This document shows positions 57,065 to 64,000 of a DNA stretch of 64,000 nt, in pieces. The notes beneath the pieces were generated by a model, which worked only from the letters and a program-made list of their open reading frames with translations, ran no database searches and was not told the DNA's origin. The position numbers were made by a program, and so were the translations under genes. The DNA is from Corynebacterium tuberculostearicum. GTDB lineage: Bacteria > Actinomycetota > Actinomycetes > Mycobacteriales > Mycobacteriaceae. The stretch is from positions 1,736,001 to 1,800,000 of the forward strand of contig NZ_JACBZL010000001.1 in assembly GCF_013408445.1 (NCBI RefSeq), read 5' to 3'. How positions within the stretch are numbered: position 1 is the first letter of the stretch; the number at the start of each line of letters is the position of its first letter.

Positions 57065-58760
57065 GGGTCGTTGCAACGATGATGGTTAGTTTGGTTTGAT
57101 GCTACCGGTTTGTGTGAGGGCGTTGGTCATGACTTCGGCTGGGGTGCGCCAGTTGAGTGCTTTGCGTGGTTTGTGGTTGTGAATGTTGGCGATCATTTCT
57201 AGGTCCTCGGCGCTGTAGATGGACAGGTCGCTGTTTTTGGGAAGGTTTCTTCTGAGCCTGCCGTTGGTGTTTTCGTTGCTGCCGCGTTCCCATGGTGATC
57301 CTGGGTGACAGAAGTAGATGGGAATGTCAGTGGCCATGGTAAAGGCTTTATGACCAGCCATTTCGCTTCCTTGGTCCCAGGTAATTGATGACCAGATAGC
57401 TTTATCGATTCCTGTAACTGCCTTGTGCAGGGCTGTGAATACTTCTTTGCTGGTATGCCTTCCTGGTAGGTGGCCAAGGACAACAAATCGGCTAACACGT
57501 TCTACTAGCGTGATTACCGCTGATTGGTTGTTTTTACCGAGGATGAGGTCGCCTTCCCAGTGGCCTGGCAAAATACGTTCACTTACCTCATCTGGTCGGT
57601 CGTCTATGAGGATCATGTCGTCGACGAAGCGTTGCTGGGCAGGTGTGCTGGAGCGGGTTTGGCGTTTCTTGCGTTTCTTTCTACCGGTCGGCAAGTTCAG
57701 GCCAAGGTCTTTGAGTCTTCCTTTGGCCTGCAGGTAAAAGGCGTCATAAATCGTTTCGTGACTAATGCGCATGTCCTTATCAGTGGGGTAGTCGATGGGC
57801 AGGCGATTAGAAATCTCCTCAGGTGACCATTGTGCCCGCAATTGTGCGCATACATAGTCCCATAGTCTTTTGTTGGCTAGTAGTTTCGGTATTTTCGGCC
57901 GTAATCTGCGCGCACAGGCCTTTAACTGGGCTGTTTCTGCACGATACGGGCCTTGAGCACTGTGGTTTCTGCGTACTTCACGCTGAATTGACGATGCACT
58001 TCGCCCTAAACGGCGCCCAATCTCACGCAGTGGCACATCTTCGCGGAGAAGGTCGGCGATGATGACGCGTTCTTCGAAGCAAATGTAGCGATTGCTGATG
58101 CGTTTATACGGATCTACCCCGCTAGGTAAGGCGGGAGGGGCAAGCCTTCCGGATTCGATGACATCATGGCGTTGGCGCAGCGCTTTCATAAGTCTGTTAT
58201 ACGTGCTGGCGTCTTCGCCGACGGGTATGAACTCTTCTCGTCGACCCTGGGATTTGGTGAGTCCTTTTTCGAAATCTAAAGACAGTCGACGATCAATTCC
58301 TACTGCCGTGCCAGCATCACCACTAGGCAGGCTCGCCAGCCGAAGGCGCAGGTATTCCACTCTTAACTGCGTCTGGCGGACTTTCCGAGCATACTGACTT
58401 AACCGGATATGGCACCCAGCTTCCGTAGCTACGGCATACGCAGCGGTAAGATGCATCCCACATCTTTTAGCAGCTTGGCGTACCGACAGTCCGCTTCGGA
58501 CTAGCTCTACAAGCTGGACAGCCTGGCTGCCGCGGCGATCAACTCGTTTGGCTTTATACACGACTGGCAATCCAAAGGCATGGCAAAAATTCAAAGCATG
58601 CCCGTAATGACAGCCAAGCTCACCAGCCGCCGAACGGACACTACGCCCACTGCCAACCAAGGCAACTAAGCCACGACGATCCGATTCAGACAACGAATGA
58701 AACGGGCCAACAACCTCAGACACAACAACACCCTCCTAAGGGAAAGTGTTGCAACGACCC
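57065..58760 (-). mobile_element. IS30-family insertion sequence
   Basis: Terminal repeats GGGTCGTTGCAAC at 57065 and its complement ending 58760 enclose one transposase. About 1.7 kb. No clear 2-3 bp target repeat. First of three IS elements in tandem. Confidence 0.8.
57086..58723 (-). CDS. IS30-family transposase
   Basis: 545 aa, complete and longer than most IS30 enzymes because of an N-terminal region with two extra helix-turn-helix-like repeats (VGSGRSVRSAAGELGCHYGH; VRSGLSVRQAAKRCGMHLTA). Standard HTH EERVIIADLLREDVPLREIGRRLGRSASSIQRE. DDE core near GHWEGDLILGK, SITWDQGSEMAGH and PWERGSNENTNGRLR. Confidence 0.9.
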   Translation of the reverse strand: MSEVVGPFHSLSESDRRGLVALVGSGRSVRSAAGELGCHYGHALNFCHAFGLPVVYKAKRVDRRGSQAVQLVELVRSGLSVRQAAKRCGMHLTAAYAVATEAGCHIRLSQYARKVRQTQLRVEYLRLRLASLPSGDAGTAVGIDRRLSLDFEKGLTKSQGRREEFIPVGEDASTYNRLMKALRQRHDVIESGRLAPPALPSGVDPYKRISNRYICFEERVIIADLLREDVPLREIGRRLGRSASSIQREVRRNHSAQGPYRAETAQLKACARRLRPKIPKLLANKRLWDYVCAQLRAQWSPEEISNRLPIDYPTDKDMRISHETIYDAFYLQAKGRLKDLGLNLPTGRKKRKKRQTRSSTPAQQRFVDDMILIDDRPDEVSERILPGHWEGDLILGKNNQSAVITLVERVSRFVVLGHLPGRHTSKEVFTALHKAVTGIDKAIWSSITWDQGSEMAGHKAFTMATDIPIYFCHPGSPWERGSNENTNGRLRRNLPKNSDLSIYSAEDLEMIANIHNHKPRKALNWRTPAEVMTNALTQTGSIKPN

Positions 58761-58816
58761 TCTGAACTCAAGCATTCTCAGGCTTAAACGACAGAATGTG
58801 TTGTTTTTGGCGTGTC

Positions 58817-59951
58817 GGGCTAAACGACATTTTGTGTTGGTGGGGTTAGCGTATGTGGCCTTTGCGTATTCCCATAGAGTGGTTGTAGGCAGTGTCGATG
58901 GCATTGTCGTAGGTTGCTGGTTGGCCGTCTTCGTGGCCGCTGGTGGCTTGTTTTTGCTGGTTGGCTAGGGTTTGTGCTTTGGCGAGTGCGTCCTGGCTCC
59001 AGTTTTGCTGCCTGGCGATCTCTACAGGGTCGTCAGGCAGTTGCGTGTGGAGGTATAACCACCAGTCGCAGGCGATGCGCTGTTGTTCGTCGCGCAGTCC
59101 GCGGTGGGTGTGCATAAGTTGCTTAATTTGTGAGTTCACCCCGCCTTCTAGCTTGTTGGTCGTGCGTTCAAACCGTTGGCCTTCTTCGGCTTCGGTGAGG
59201 TAGGCAAAGAGGTGTCCTTGTTGGCTCATTTTCTTTAGCTGCAGGTAGATTCCGCGGTGAGTGTAGTGGGTGTACCACCACTTTTTGTTCCGGCGCTTGG
59301 ACTTTGGAATCTGGTCGAAGGGAACGTCTTTGACGTAGGTTTTGGCTTTGAGCTGGGTGCTAAATACGGTGCCGAACTGTTGTAGTTTTACGGTCCATTC
59401 GGCTGCTTTATCCAGGTTGTCGACGGCGAGTAGTTCAAAGGAAAGTCGTTGTAATGCTTTGCCCATAGCGGAAGTGGGATGAAGGCCGGTGGCGCGTTGG
59501 ATATTGCGTTTGACGTGGACAATGCAGCGTTGAACCGGGGTATTAGGCCACAAGTGGTGCAGTGCTTTAAGGCCTCCGGCATCCCCATCGCAGGTGACCA
59601 ATTGTGGTGGGGCTAGTGGGTCGAGCAGGCGCGTGTAGGACCACGAGGATTCTTTCGTGCACCAGAACCAATTGATGACATGGCTGGAGTCGGCAGCTAC
59701 AACAAGGCACTTGGTGTTGAAGTAGGTGCCGTCGATGAAGACTTGATCGTAGATTCGCTGCTTATCAACGCTTCGGGGAGGTTGGATAAGCCAGAACGGT
59801 TTAAAGCGTCGCTGCAAAGTTCGCGTTGAAACACCGCAGGTTTTAGCGGTTTCTGCCAGGCTGTGGCCTGACATGAGCCAGGCAATGAAAAGGCGGAACC
59901 ATTTGGCTTGCACGGCATCGTTATTCACGCGGGTGAAGGTGGCTTTGCAGG
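58817..59951 (-). mobile_element. IS1249 element, truncated at its 5' side by IS3
   Basis: Left end GGGCTAAACGACATTTTGTG at 58817. A similar TTAAACGACAGAATGTGTTG occurs 36 bp outside (from about 58784), a tandem end-like repeat. The transposase 5' end and right terminal repeat are missing, replaced by the IS3 element at 59952. Confidence 0.75.
58846..59951 (-). pseudogene. IS1249-family transposase lacking its N-terminus
   Basis: The minus-strand frame from GTLHTCKATFTRVNNDAVQA to DNAIDTAYNHSMGIRKGHIR is intact for about 370 residues, with the DDE motifs QVFIDGTYF, VTCDGDAGGLKALHHL and NKLEGGVNSQIKQL. The first half of the zinc ribbon (compare MPKNRPRCYCGG at 25614) is lost. The frame continues upstream into IS3 sequence to an ATG at 60027, which gives about 24 foreign residues; that start is an artefact or a new fusion. 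Confidence 0.8.
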
Positions 59952-59975
59952 TGTGAAGTGTCCCGGGTTTTGTTC

Positions 59976-60896
59976 CTAGGCATTTGCCTTGATTTCCATT
60001 ATTTCTTGGGCCGGGTTGGTTTCCCAAAACTCTGACTCAACCTCAGCTGGCGTGCGATAGCCGAGACTTTGGTGAAGCCGTACCTCGTTCCACCAATTAA
60101 CCCATTCAAACGTCGCGATCTCCACGTCAACCACGCTGTCCCACGACCGCCGATGAATCAGCTCATTTTTGTAGGAACCGTTGACGTTTTCGGCCAAAGC
60201 ATTGTCATAGGAATCTCCTACTGTCCCGGTAGAGGCAGCAATTCCATACTCAGCCAGCCGTTCGTTGTAGACAATGCTGACGTACTGTGAGCCATGATCT
60301 GAATGATGAATCAGCCCCGTTGTTTCCTTCGCGCTGACAATCGCCTGATTAAGCGCCTGCAGCGGCAGCGCCTCGGTACGCATTGAATCAGATAGTGCCC
60401 ACCCGACGATCCTTCGGGAGAACACGTCGGTAACAAAAGCGGTGTACACGAATCCTTTTCTAGTGCGCACATAAGTAATATCGGCCACCCACAATCGGGC
60501 CGGTGCCGGGGCGTTGAACTTGCGATTAACTAAATCAGGACGCAGATCTGGTCCCTTCGGCTTGCGGGTAGTAATAGGAGACTTACCTTTACCTTTGCCT
60601 CTGACTCCAGCAAGACGCATCAGGCGTGCGGTCTGCTCACGGCCAATGTCGATTCCTTCACGGCGCAGAGTATGCCACATCTTACGGATGCCGTAGACGC
60701 TAAAATTTTCTTCATGGACCTCGGCGATGTGCGCGACTAGAGCAGCGTCACGAAGACTGCGGGCACTCATACCACGGGCTTTTGATTGGCGGTATCCACG
60801 GGACGTGATGAAACCGCCAACACGGTGGGTGTTTAACGTCTCGCAAATGAACTCGATGGAGAAACGATCCCGATACTCATCGATGAACCGGATCAT
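59976..60896 (-). CDS. IS3-family transposase orfB
   Basis: 306 aa. HTH_21 segment EVHEENFSVYGIRKMWHTLRREGI. DDE core WVADITYVRTRKGFVYTAFV, GLIHHSDHGSQYVSI, DSYDNALAENVNGSYKNEL. Starts at ATGA overlapping the orfA stop by 4 bp. Complete. Confidence 0.9.
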   Translation of the reverse strand: MIRFIDEYRDRFSIEFICETLNTHRVGGFITSRGYRQSKARGMSARSLRDAALVAHIAEVHEENFSVYGIRKMWHTLRREGIDIGREQTARLMRLAGVRGKGKGKSPITTRKPKGPDLRPDLVNRKFNAPAPARLWVADITYVRTRKGFVYTAFVTDVFSRRIVGWALSDSMRTEALPLQALNQAIVSAKETTGLIHHSDHGSQYVSIVYNERLAEYGIAASTGTVGDSYDNALAENVNGSYKNELIHRRSWDSVVDVEIATFEWVNWWNEVRLHQSLGYRTPAEVESEFWETNPAQEIMEIKANA

Positions 60897-61210
60897 TTCC
60901 GACGTTTTGGGTCGAGTTCCGACGCGAAAAAAGCCGAGGCAGCCTTCAGTAGCTCATTGGTGTCGCGTAGCTCTTGATTTTCACGGCGTAGCCTCGCGTT
61001 TTCCGCGGCCAAGTCTTCAGGCACAGGTTCTGGGATGCTTCCCGCACGACGGGCCTGCTGGGTCCACTGACGAGCCGTATGCCATGAAACCCCCAACTTT
61101 GGAGCTACTGCCTGGCACGCGGCTTGCATCGACATATTTTCCGCCAAGATACGGTCCTCTACAAGACGGACCACACGGTCCTTCGCATCCTGGTCAAATT
61201 TTCTTGGCAT
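60893..61210 (-). CDS. IS3-family transposase orfA
   Basis: 105 aa, HTH (RILAENMSMQAACQAVAPKLGVSWHTARQWTQQ) followed by a heptad coiled coil (LAAENARLRRENQELRDTNELLKAASAFF). Distinct from the orfA at 15246, so a different IS3 lineage. Confidence 0.9.
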   Translation of the reverse strand: MPRKFDQDAKDRVVRLVEDRILAENMSMQAACQAVAPKLGVSWHTARQWTQQARRAGSIPEPVPEDLAAENARLRRENQELRDTNELLKAASAFFASELDPKRRK

Positions 61211-61371
61211 ATTCCAGATTTTCCCATCTACTCAGACGGAACAAAACCTGGGACACTTCACAATCGGGTGGACAGACTATGAATCTTCGGCGCCCTGAGG
61301 TGGAACTGCTAACAACGAAATGGGGGGGGAACGGGGGGCAAAGTCAATAATTCGAGTCTGGCATAAGTTGA

Positions 61372-61390
61372 TAAGGATTGCCTAACCTAA
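61372..61390. promoter_or_regulatory. DtxR-type iron box
   Basis: TAAGGATTGCCTAACCTAA matches the corynebacterial DtxR consensus TTAGGTTAGCCTAACCTAA at 16 of 19 positions, with the right half perfect. It lies 58 bp upstream of the ECF S-component start. DtxR with Fe(II) would repress the operon in iron-replete cells. Confidence 0.7.
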
Positions 61391-61447
61391 TACTGTTTCA
61401 AGTTGTGGTCCCGATCGGGAATCGGCAACGGAAGCGAGGCGGCGACG

Positions 61448-62089
61448 ATGAACAGAAAACGTGGATCGACCAGAGAACCCCTCTCCGGAGGGGGAGTCGG
61501 GGACGCGGGCCCGGACGGGACGGACGACGGGCGGTTGGTGCACGTCGCACCGGTCGCAGCGGGTGGCCGACCATCCACCCGCGATATGCTCGTCGCCGCC
61601 GCGATCGGCGTCGCGGGGTCTCTCGTCGTCGTGCCCCTGACCTACCTGCAGGTGTTCGCCGGCATCGCCCACGTTTATCTCGTCGCGGCGACGCTCGGGT
61701 TGTGGTTCCTGCAGTGCGTCGTTCCCCTCATCGTCGTCCGCAAGCCTGGCGCGAGCCTCATCGCGTGCCTTGCCATGGGCGTCGTGTCCGCGGCGACCAC
61801 TCCGTTCGGCGTCGCCGCGATCGGGGCGCTGATCATGGAAGGATTGCTCATCGAGCTTCCGTTCATGGTCACCCTGTACCGGCGGTGGACGCGTCCCCAG
61901 TTCGTGGCGTCGGCGATGTTGTTCTCCGCGATGATGGGAACGATGGCCCCGCGCGCAGTTGGCGTCAACTCGCCGACCACGCCCATGACCCTGATCAGCT
62001 TCGGCGTAGCCTTGGCATCGAGCCTGGTGTTTTTGGTCCTGGGCTTTGCCGTCGCAAAGGGTCTTCGCAGCCGCGAGGTCACCCGGTGA
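61448..62089 (+). CDS. ECF transporter S component (YkoE-like fold)
   Basis: 213 aa from ATG 61448. About 50 variable hydrophilic residues, then five or six membrane helices (MLVAAAIGVAGSLVVVPLTYL; VYLVAATLGLWFLQCVVPLIVV; ASLIACLAMGVVSAATTPFG; IMEGLLIELPFMVTLYRRW; LISFGVALASSLVFLVLGFAVA). The substrate-binding subunit of an ECF importer. YkoE relatives carry thiamine precursors, but the iron box and absence of a visible TPP riboswitch argue for an iron- or metal-linked ligand. The stop overlaps the next GTG. GC content is far above the rest of the window. Confidence 0.7.
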   Translation: MNRKRGSTREPLSGGGVGDAGPDGTDDGRLVHVAPVAAGGRPSTRDMLVAAAIGVAGSLVVVPLTYLQVFAGIAHVYLVAATLGLWFLQCVVPLIVVRKPGASLIACLAMGVVSAATTPFGVAAIGALIMEGLLIELPFMVTLYRRWTRPQFVASAMLFSAMMGTMAPRAVGVNSPTTPMTLISFGVALASSLVFLVLGFAVAKGLRSREVTR

Positions 62090-64000
62090 CCGGCGGAGCA
62101 CCCGTGTGCGCCGGTGCGACACGCGGGACGGCCCCGGCCCGGTTACGGGTCAGTGGCGCGGGCGTGCGGCACGCCGATGGGCGATGGGCACCTGACATGG
62201 TGGATCTCTCCTTCGATTTCGGCACGATCAACGTCATTACGGGACCCGTGGGATGCGGAAAGACGAGCCTGGCCCACCTCATCGCTGGACTGATCCCCTC
62301 GCACATCCCCATCGACCATGCCGGATCCGTGCATATCGTCGATGCCGACGGCACCGAATGCCCCGTGGACGGGGACCGGGTCACCTTCGTCGGGCAAGAC
62401 CCAGCGACGCAGGTGCTCACGCTTCGAGTCGTCGATGACGTATCCATGGCCCTCGAGTTTTCCCTCGTGGAAGCTGACATCGTCGCCAAGCGATCAGCCG
62501 CGGCCCTGTCAGAGCTCGGGCTGTCAGAGCTCGCGGAGAAGGATCCGTGGGCTTTGTCGGGCGGGCAACGCCAGCGGATGGCCATCGCCGGTGCGGTGGC
62601 CAGTGCGCCGGAGGTCATGATCTTCGACGAGCCCGCGGCCCACGTCGACGAGGATGGTCGCCGGTCGCTGTTCGCCGCTATCCGTGAATTGCGGGCTCCG
62701 GGGCGCGTCATCCTGCTCATCGAGCACGACCTCCGCCCGTTCGACGGGTGGGTCGACACGGTGACAATCCTTGATGTGGACGGGAGCGTCGCCGCCCAAC
62801 GAGCGTCGGAGGGCATCGCGGTGAGGGGCATTGCGACGACGGCCGCGACCACCGGAACGCCGGACGACAGTACGCCGGGCACGGGAGCGCCGGACCGTCC
62901 CGGTCCGGACCGGCGGCGAAAGTCCCGGAGGGCCGGGAATGGCACCGATCCGGATTCGGAGGCGGATGCCGTTCCGCTGCTGGCCTTGACCGGAGCCAAC
63001 GTGGCCCGGGGCGGGGAGCGGATCCTGAACGGGGCTGATCTGACACTGGAACGGGGCGAGATCCATGCTCTAGTCGGCGCCAACGGAGCCGGTAAGTCCA
63101 CCTTGCTGGCGGTGCTGTCGGGCCAGATGAAGGCGGGAGCGGACATACGGATCGACGGCGAGTCCGCCCGGCGCGCCCCCGACGCCTTCGCGTCGTGGGC
63201 GTTCCAGAACCCCGAGCACCAGTTCACCCGTGCGACCGTCGCCGCGGAAATCGCCTCCGCGCTGGCCGGCACGGACCCGCACGGACCACTCGGCGCCGAT
63301 GAGCTGAGGAAACTGCGGGAAGCCTTGTGCCCCCGGGCACTTGACCCTGTCTCGCCGTTCGTCCTGTCGGGCGGACAGAAAAGACTGTTGGGAATCTTCC
63401 TAGCGGCGGCGGCCAATCGCCGTTTGCTGCTTCTCGACGAGCCGTTGGCGCACCTGGATTCGCCGAGCTCGCGCATCGTACTGGATGCGCTGGCGGAATA
63501 CGCCGGGGCCGGCGGAACCGTTGTGTTCACGTGCCACGACCGCCGTGCCGCGCGAACGTGGGCGGATCGGGCGAGCATCGTCGCCGAAGGGAAGGTCGCC
63601 TGGTCTGGTCCCGCGGCCGACGTGCCGGCTGCCCCGGAGCCGTCCCGGCGGGATCGCGCACTGCCCGCGGCCGGCGCAGGGACGTCCGGGAATGAAAACC
63701 CCTGGACCAGTGAAGCCGCCCCTCGAAGACGCGCAGGGTTGAACGCCATCACGATTGTCGCGGCGGTGATGCTCGTCGTCGCCGCCGGGCTGCTCTCCGG
63801 CGGAGACGCCGTTGTCGCGCTGACGGTGGTCGCGTTCCTCGCACTCGCTGCGATCGCGGAACGCGACGTTCGGGCGACGGCAGGGAAGGTCCTCCTCGTC
63901 CTGTTGAGCGGGGTGTTCTTCGGCTTGATCGGGTGGCGCTCCGAGTTCTATGGAGGTGGGGATGCGGCGGAGGCCGTCCGCCACGGCATCCATCACGGAC
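62086..64000 (+). CDS. Fused ECF energizing protein: two ABC ATPases plus T component, 3' end outside window
   Basis: Open reading frame of 638 codons from GTG 62086 (GTGA overlap with the S gene), still open at the window end. First ATPase: Walker A GPVGCGKTS, signature LSGGQRQRMAI, Walker B VMIFDEPAAHVD, H-loop LIEHD. Second: GANGAGKST, Q-loop AFQNPEHQF, LSGGQKRLLGI, LLLLDEPLAHLD, H-loop TCHDR. After a Pro/Arg linker, membrane helices start (ITIVAAVMLVVAAGLLSGG; VALTVVAFLALAAIA; VLLVLLSGVFFGLIGW), as in EcfT. So EcfA-EcfA'-EcfT in one chain, the engine for the S component upstream. Confidence 0.8.
   Translation, partial: MTGGAPVCAGATRGTAPARLRVSGAGVRHADGRWAPDMVDLSFDFGTINVITGPVGCGKTSLAHLIAGLIPSHIPIDHAGSVHIVDADGTECPVDGDRVTFVGQDPATQVLTLRVVDDVSMALEFSLVEADIVAKRSAAALSELGLSELAEKDPWALSGGQRQRMAIAGAVASAPEVMIFDEPAAHVDEDGRRSLFAAIRELRAPGRVILLIEHDLRPFDGWVDTVTILDVDGSVAAQRASEGIAVRGIATTAATTGTPDDSTPGTGAPDRPGPDRRRKSRRAGNGTDPDSEADAVPLLALTGANVARGGERILNGADLTLERGEIHALVGANGAGKSTLLAVLSGQMKAGADIRIDGESARRAPDAFASWAFQNPEHQFTRATVAAEIASALAGTDPHGPLGADELRKLREALCPRALDPVSPFVLSGGQKRLLGIFLAAAANRRLLLLDEPLAHLDSPSSRIVLDALAEYAGAGGTVVFTCHDRRAARTWADRASIVAEGKVAWSGPAADVPAAPEPSRRDRALPAAGAGTSGNENPWTSEAAPRRRAGLNAITIVAAVMLVVAAGLLSGGDAVVALTVVAFLALAAIAERDVRATAGKVLLVLLSGVFFGLIGWRSEFYGGGDAAEAVRHGIHHG

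Larger units (their letters stand above)
59952..61262 (-). mobile_element. IS3-family insertion sequence, intact
   Basis: 1,311 bp from TGTGAAGTGTCCCGGGTTTT to AAAACCTGGGACACTTCACA, long inverted repeats with TG...CA tips. Flanks are CAGG on the left and ATCG on the right, so no target duplication: the element lies at a deletion or recombination junction. Confidence 0.85.

Noticed and set aside
61263..61447. TPP riboswitch before the YkoE-like gene
   Set aside because: I looked for the THI-box core and did not find it; the DtxR-like box is the only strong signal.
62079..63752. 557-codon open frame on the minus strand
   Set aside because: Low-complexity Ser/Ala/Arg-rich translation. The opposite strand has two perfect ABC ATPase motif sets in one frame.

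Overview
The window reads as a chromosomal segment of a Corynebacterium (Actinobacteria). The evidence is the order rpmH-rnpA-yidD-yidC-rsmG-parA-parB on one strand facing dnaA-dnaN-recF-dciA-gyrB...gyrA on the other, sigM/trxB/trxC/cwlM next to them, a sodA-msrA-ldh-glycerophosphodiesterase block, an HrrSA-like two-component pair, Lsr2, and IS types typical of the genus (IS1628-like IS6, IS1249, IS256, IS110, IS30, IS3). Species cannot be fixed from sequence alone; the C. striatum/C. aurimucosum group is a guess.

Layout. 1-13.4 kb is ordinary core: HrrSA-like kinase/regulator, Lsr2-family xenogeneic silencer, DUF6474, a RecB-like nuclease, two membrane proteins, a LysR regulator divergent from its MFS neighbour, SodA, MsrA, an alpha/beta hydrolase, lactate dehydrogenase, GDPD and DUF5926. 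13.4-31.8 kb is an accessory island wedged between the DUF5926 gene and pepN. Its left edge is a pile of broken IS3-family elements and a peptidase E fragment. Its core (18.8-28.8 kb) is visibly AT-richer than the flanks and is bounded by two inverted copies of a 2.96-kb IS256+IS110 block. Inside are three copies of a small cassette (tail of a lost gene, a 161-166 aa gene, a perfect-stem terminator), four members of a second small protein family in both orientations, remnants of hsdM, IS6 and IS1249, a HEPN-like gene, a small RHH/membrane gene cluster and a winged-helix regulator/membrane protein pair. The best reading is a decayed polymorphic-toxin locus that kept its immunity-type genes. That is inference, since no family was recognised by name.

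31.9-57 kb returns to core: pepN, sigM, trxB-trxC, cwlM, the parAB/oriC/dnaA replication-segregation region, dnaN-recF-dciA-gyrB, a DHA2-type exporter, small genes including a possible RHH/Doc-like pair, gyrA with a quinolone-sensitive-type motif, a DUF3566 protein, and tRNA-Ile and tRNA-Ala.

57-61.3 kb is a second IS cluster (IS30, truncated IS1249, IS3). Beyond it, at 61.3-64 kb, the base composition jumps to clearly higher GC and an ECF-type transporter begins: an S component followed, with a GTGA overlap, by one long reading frame that fuses two ABC ATPase domains to the start of a T component and runs off the window. A 19-bp near-consensus DtxR iron box lies upstream, so iron control is likely.
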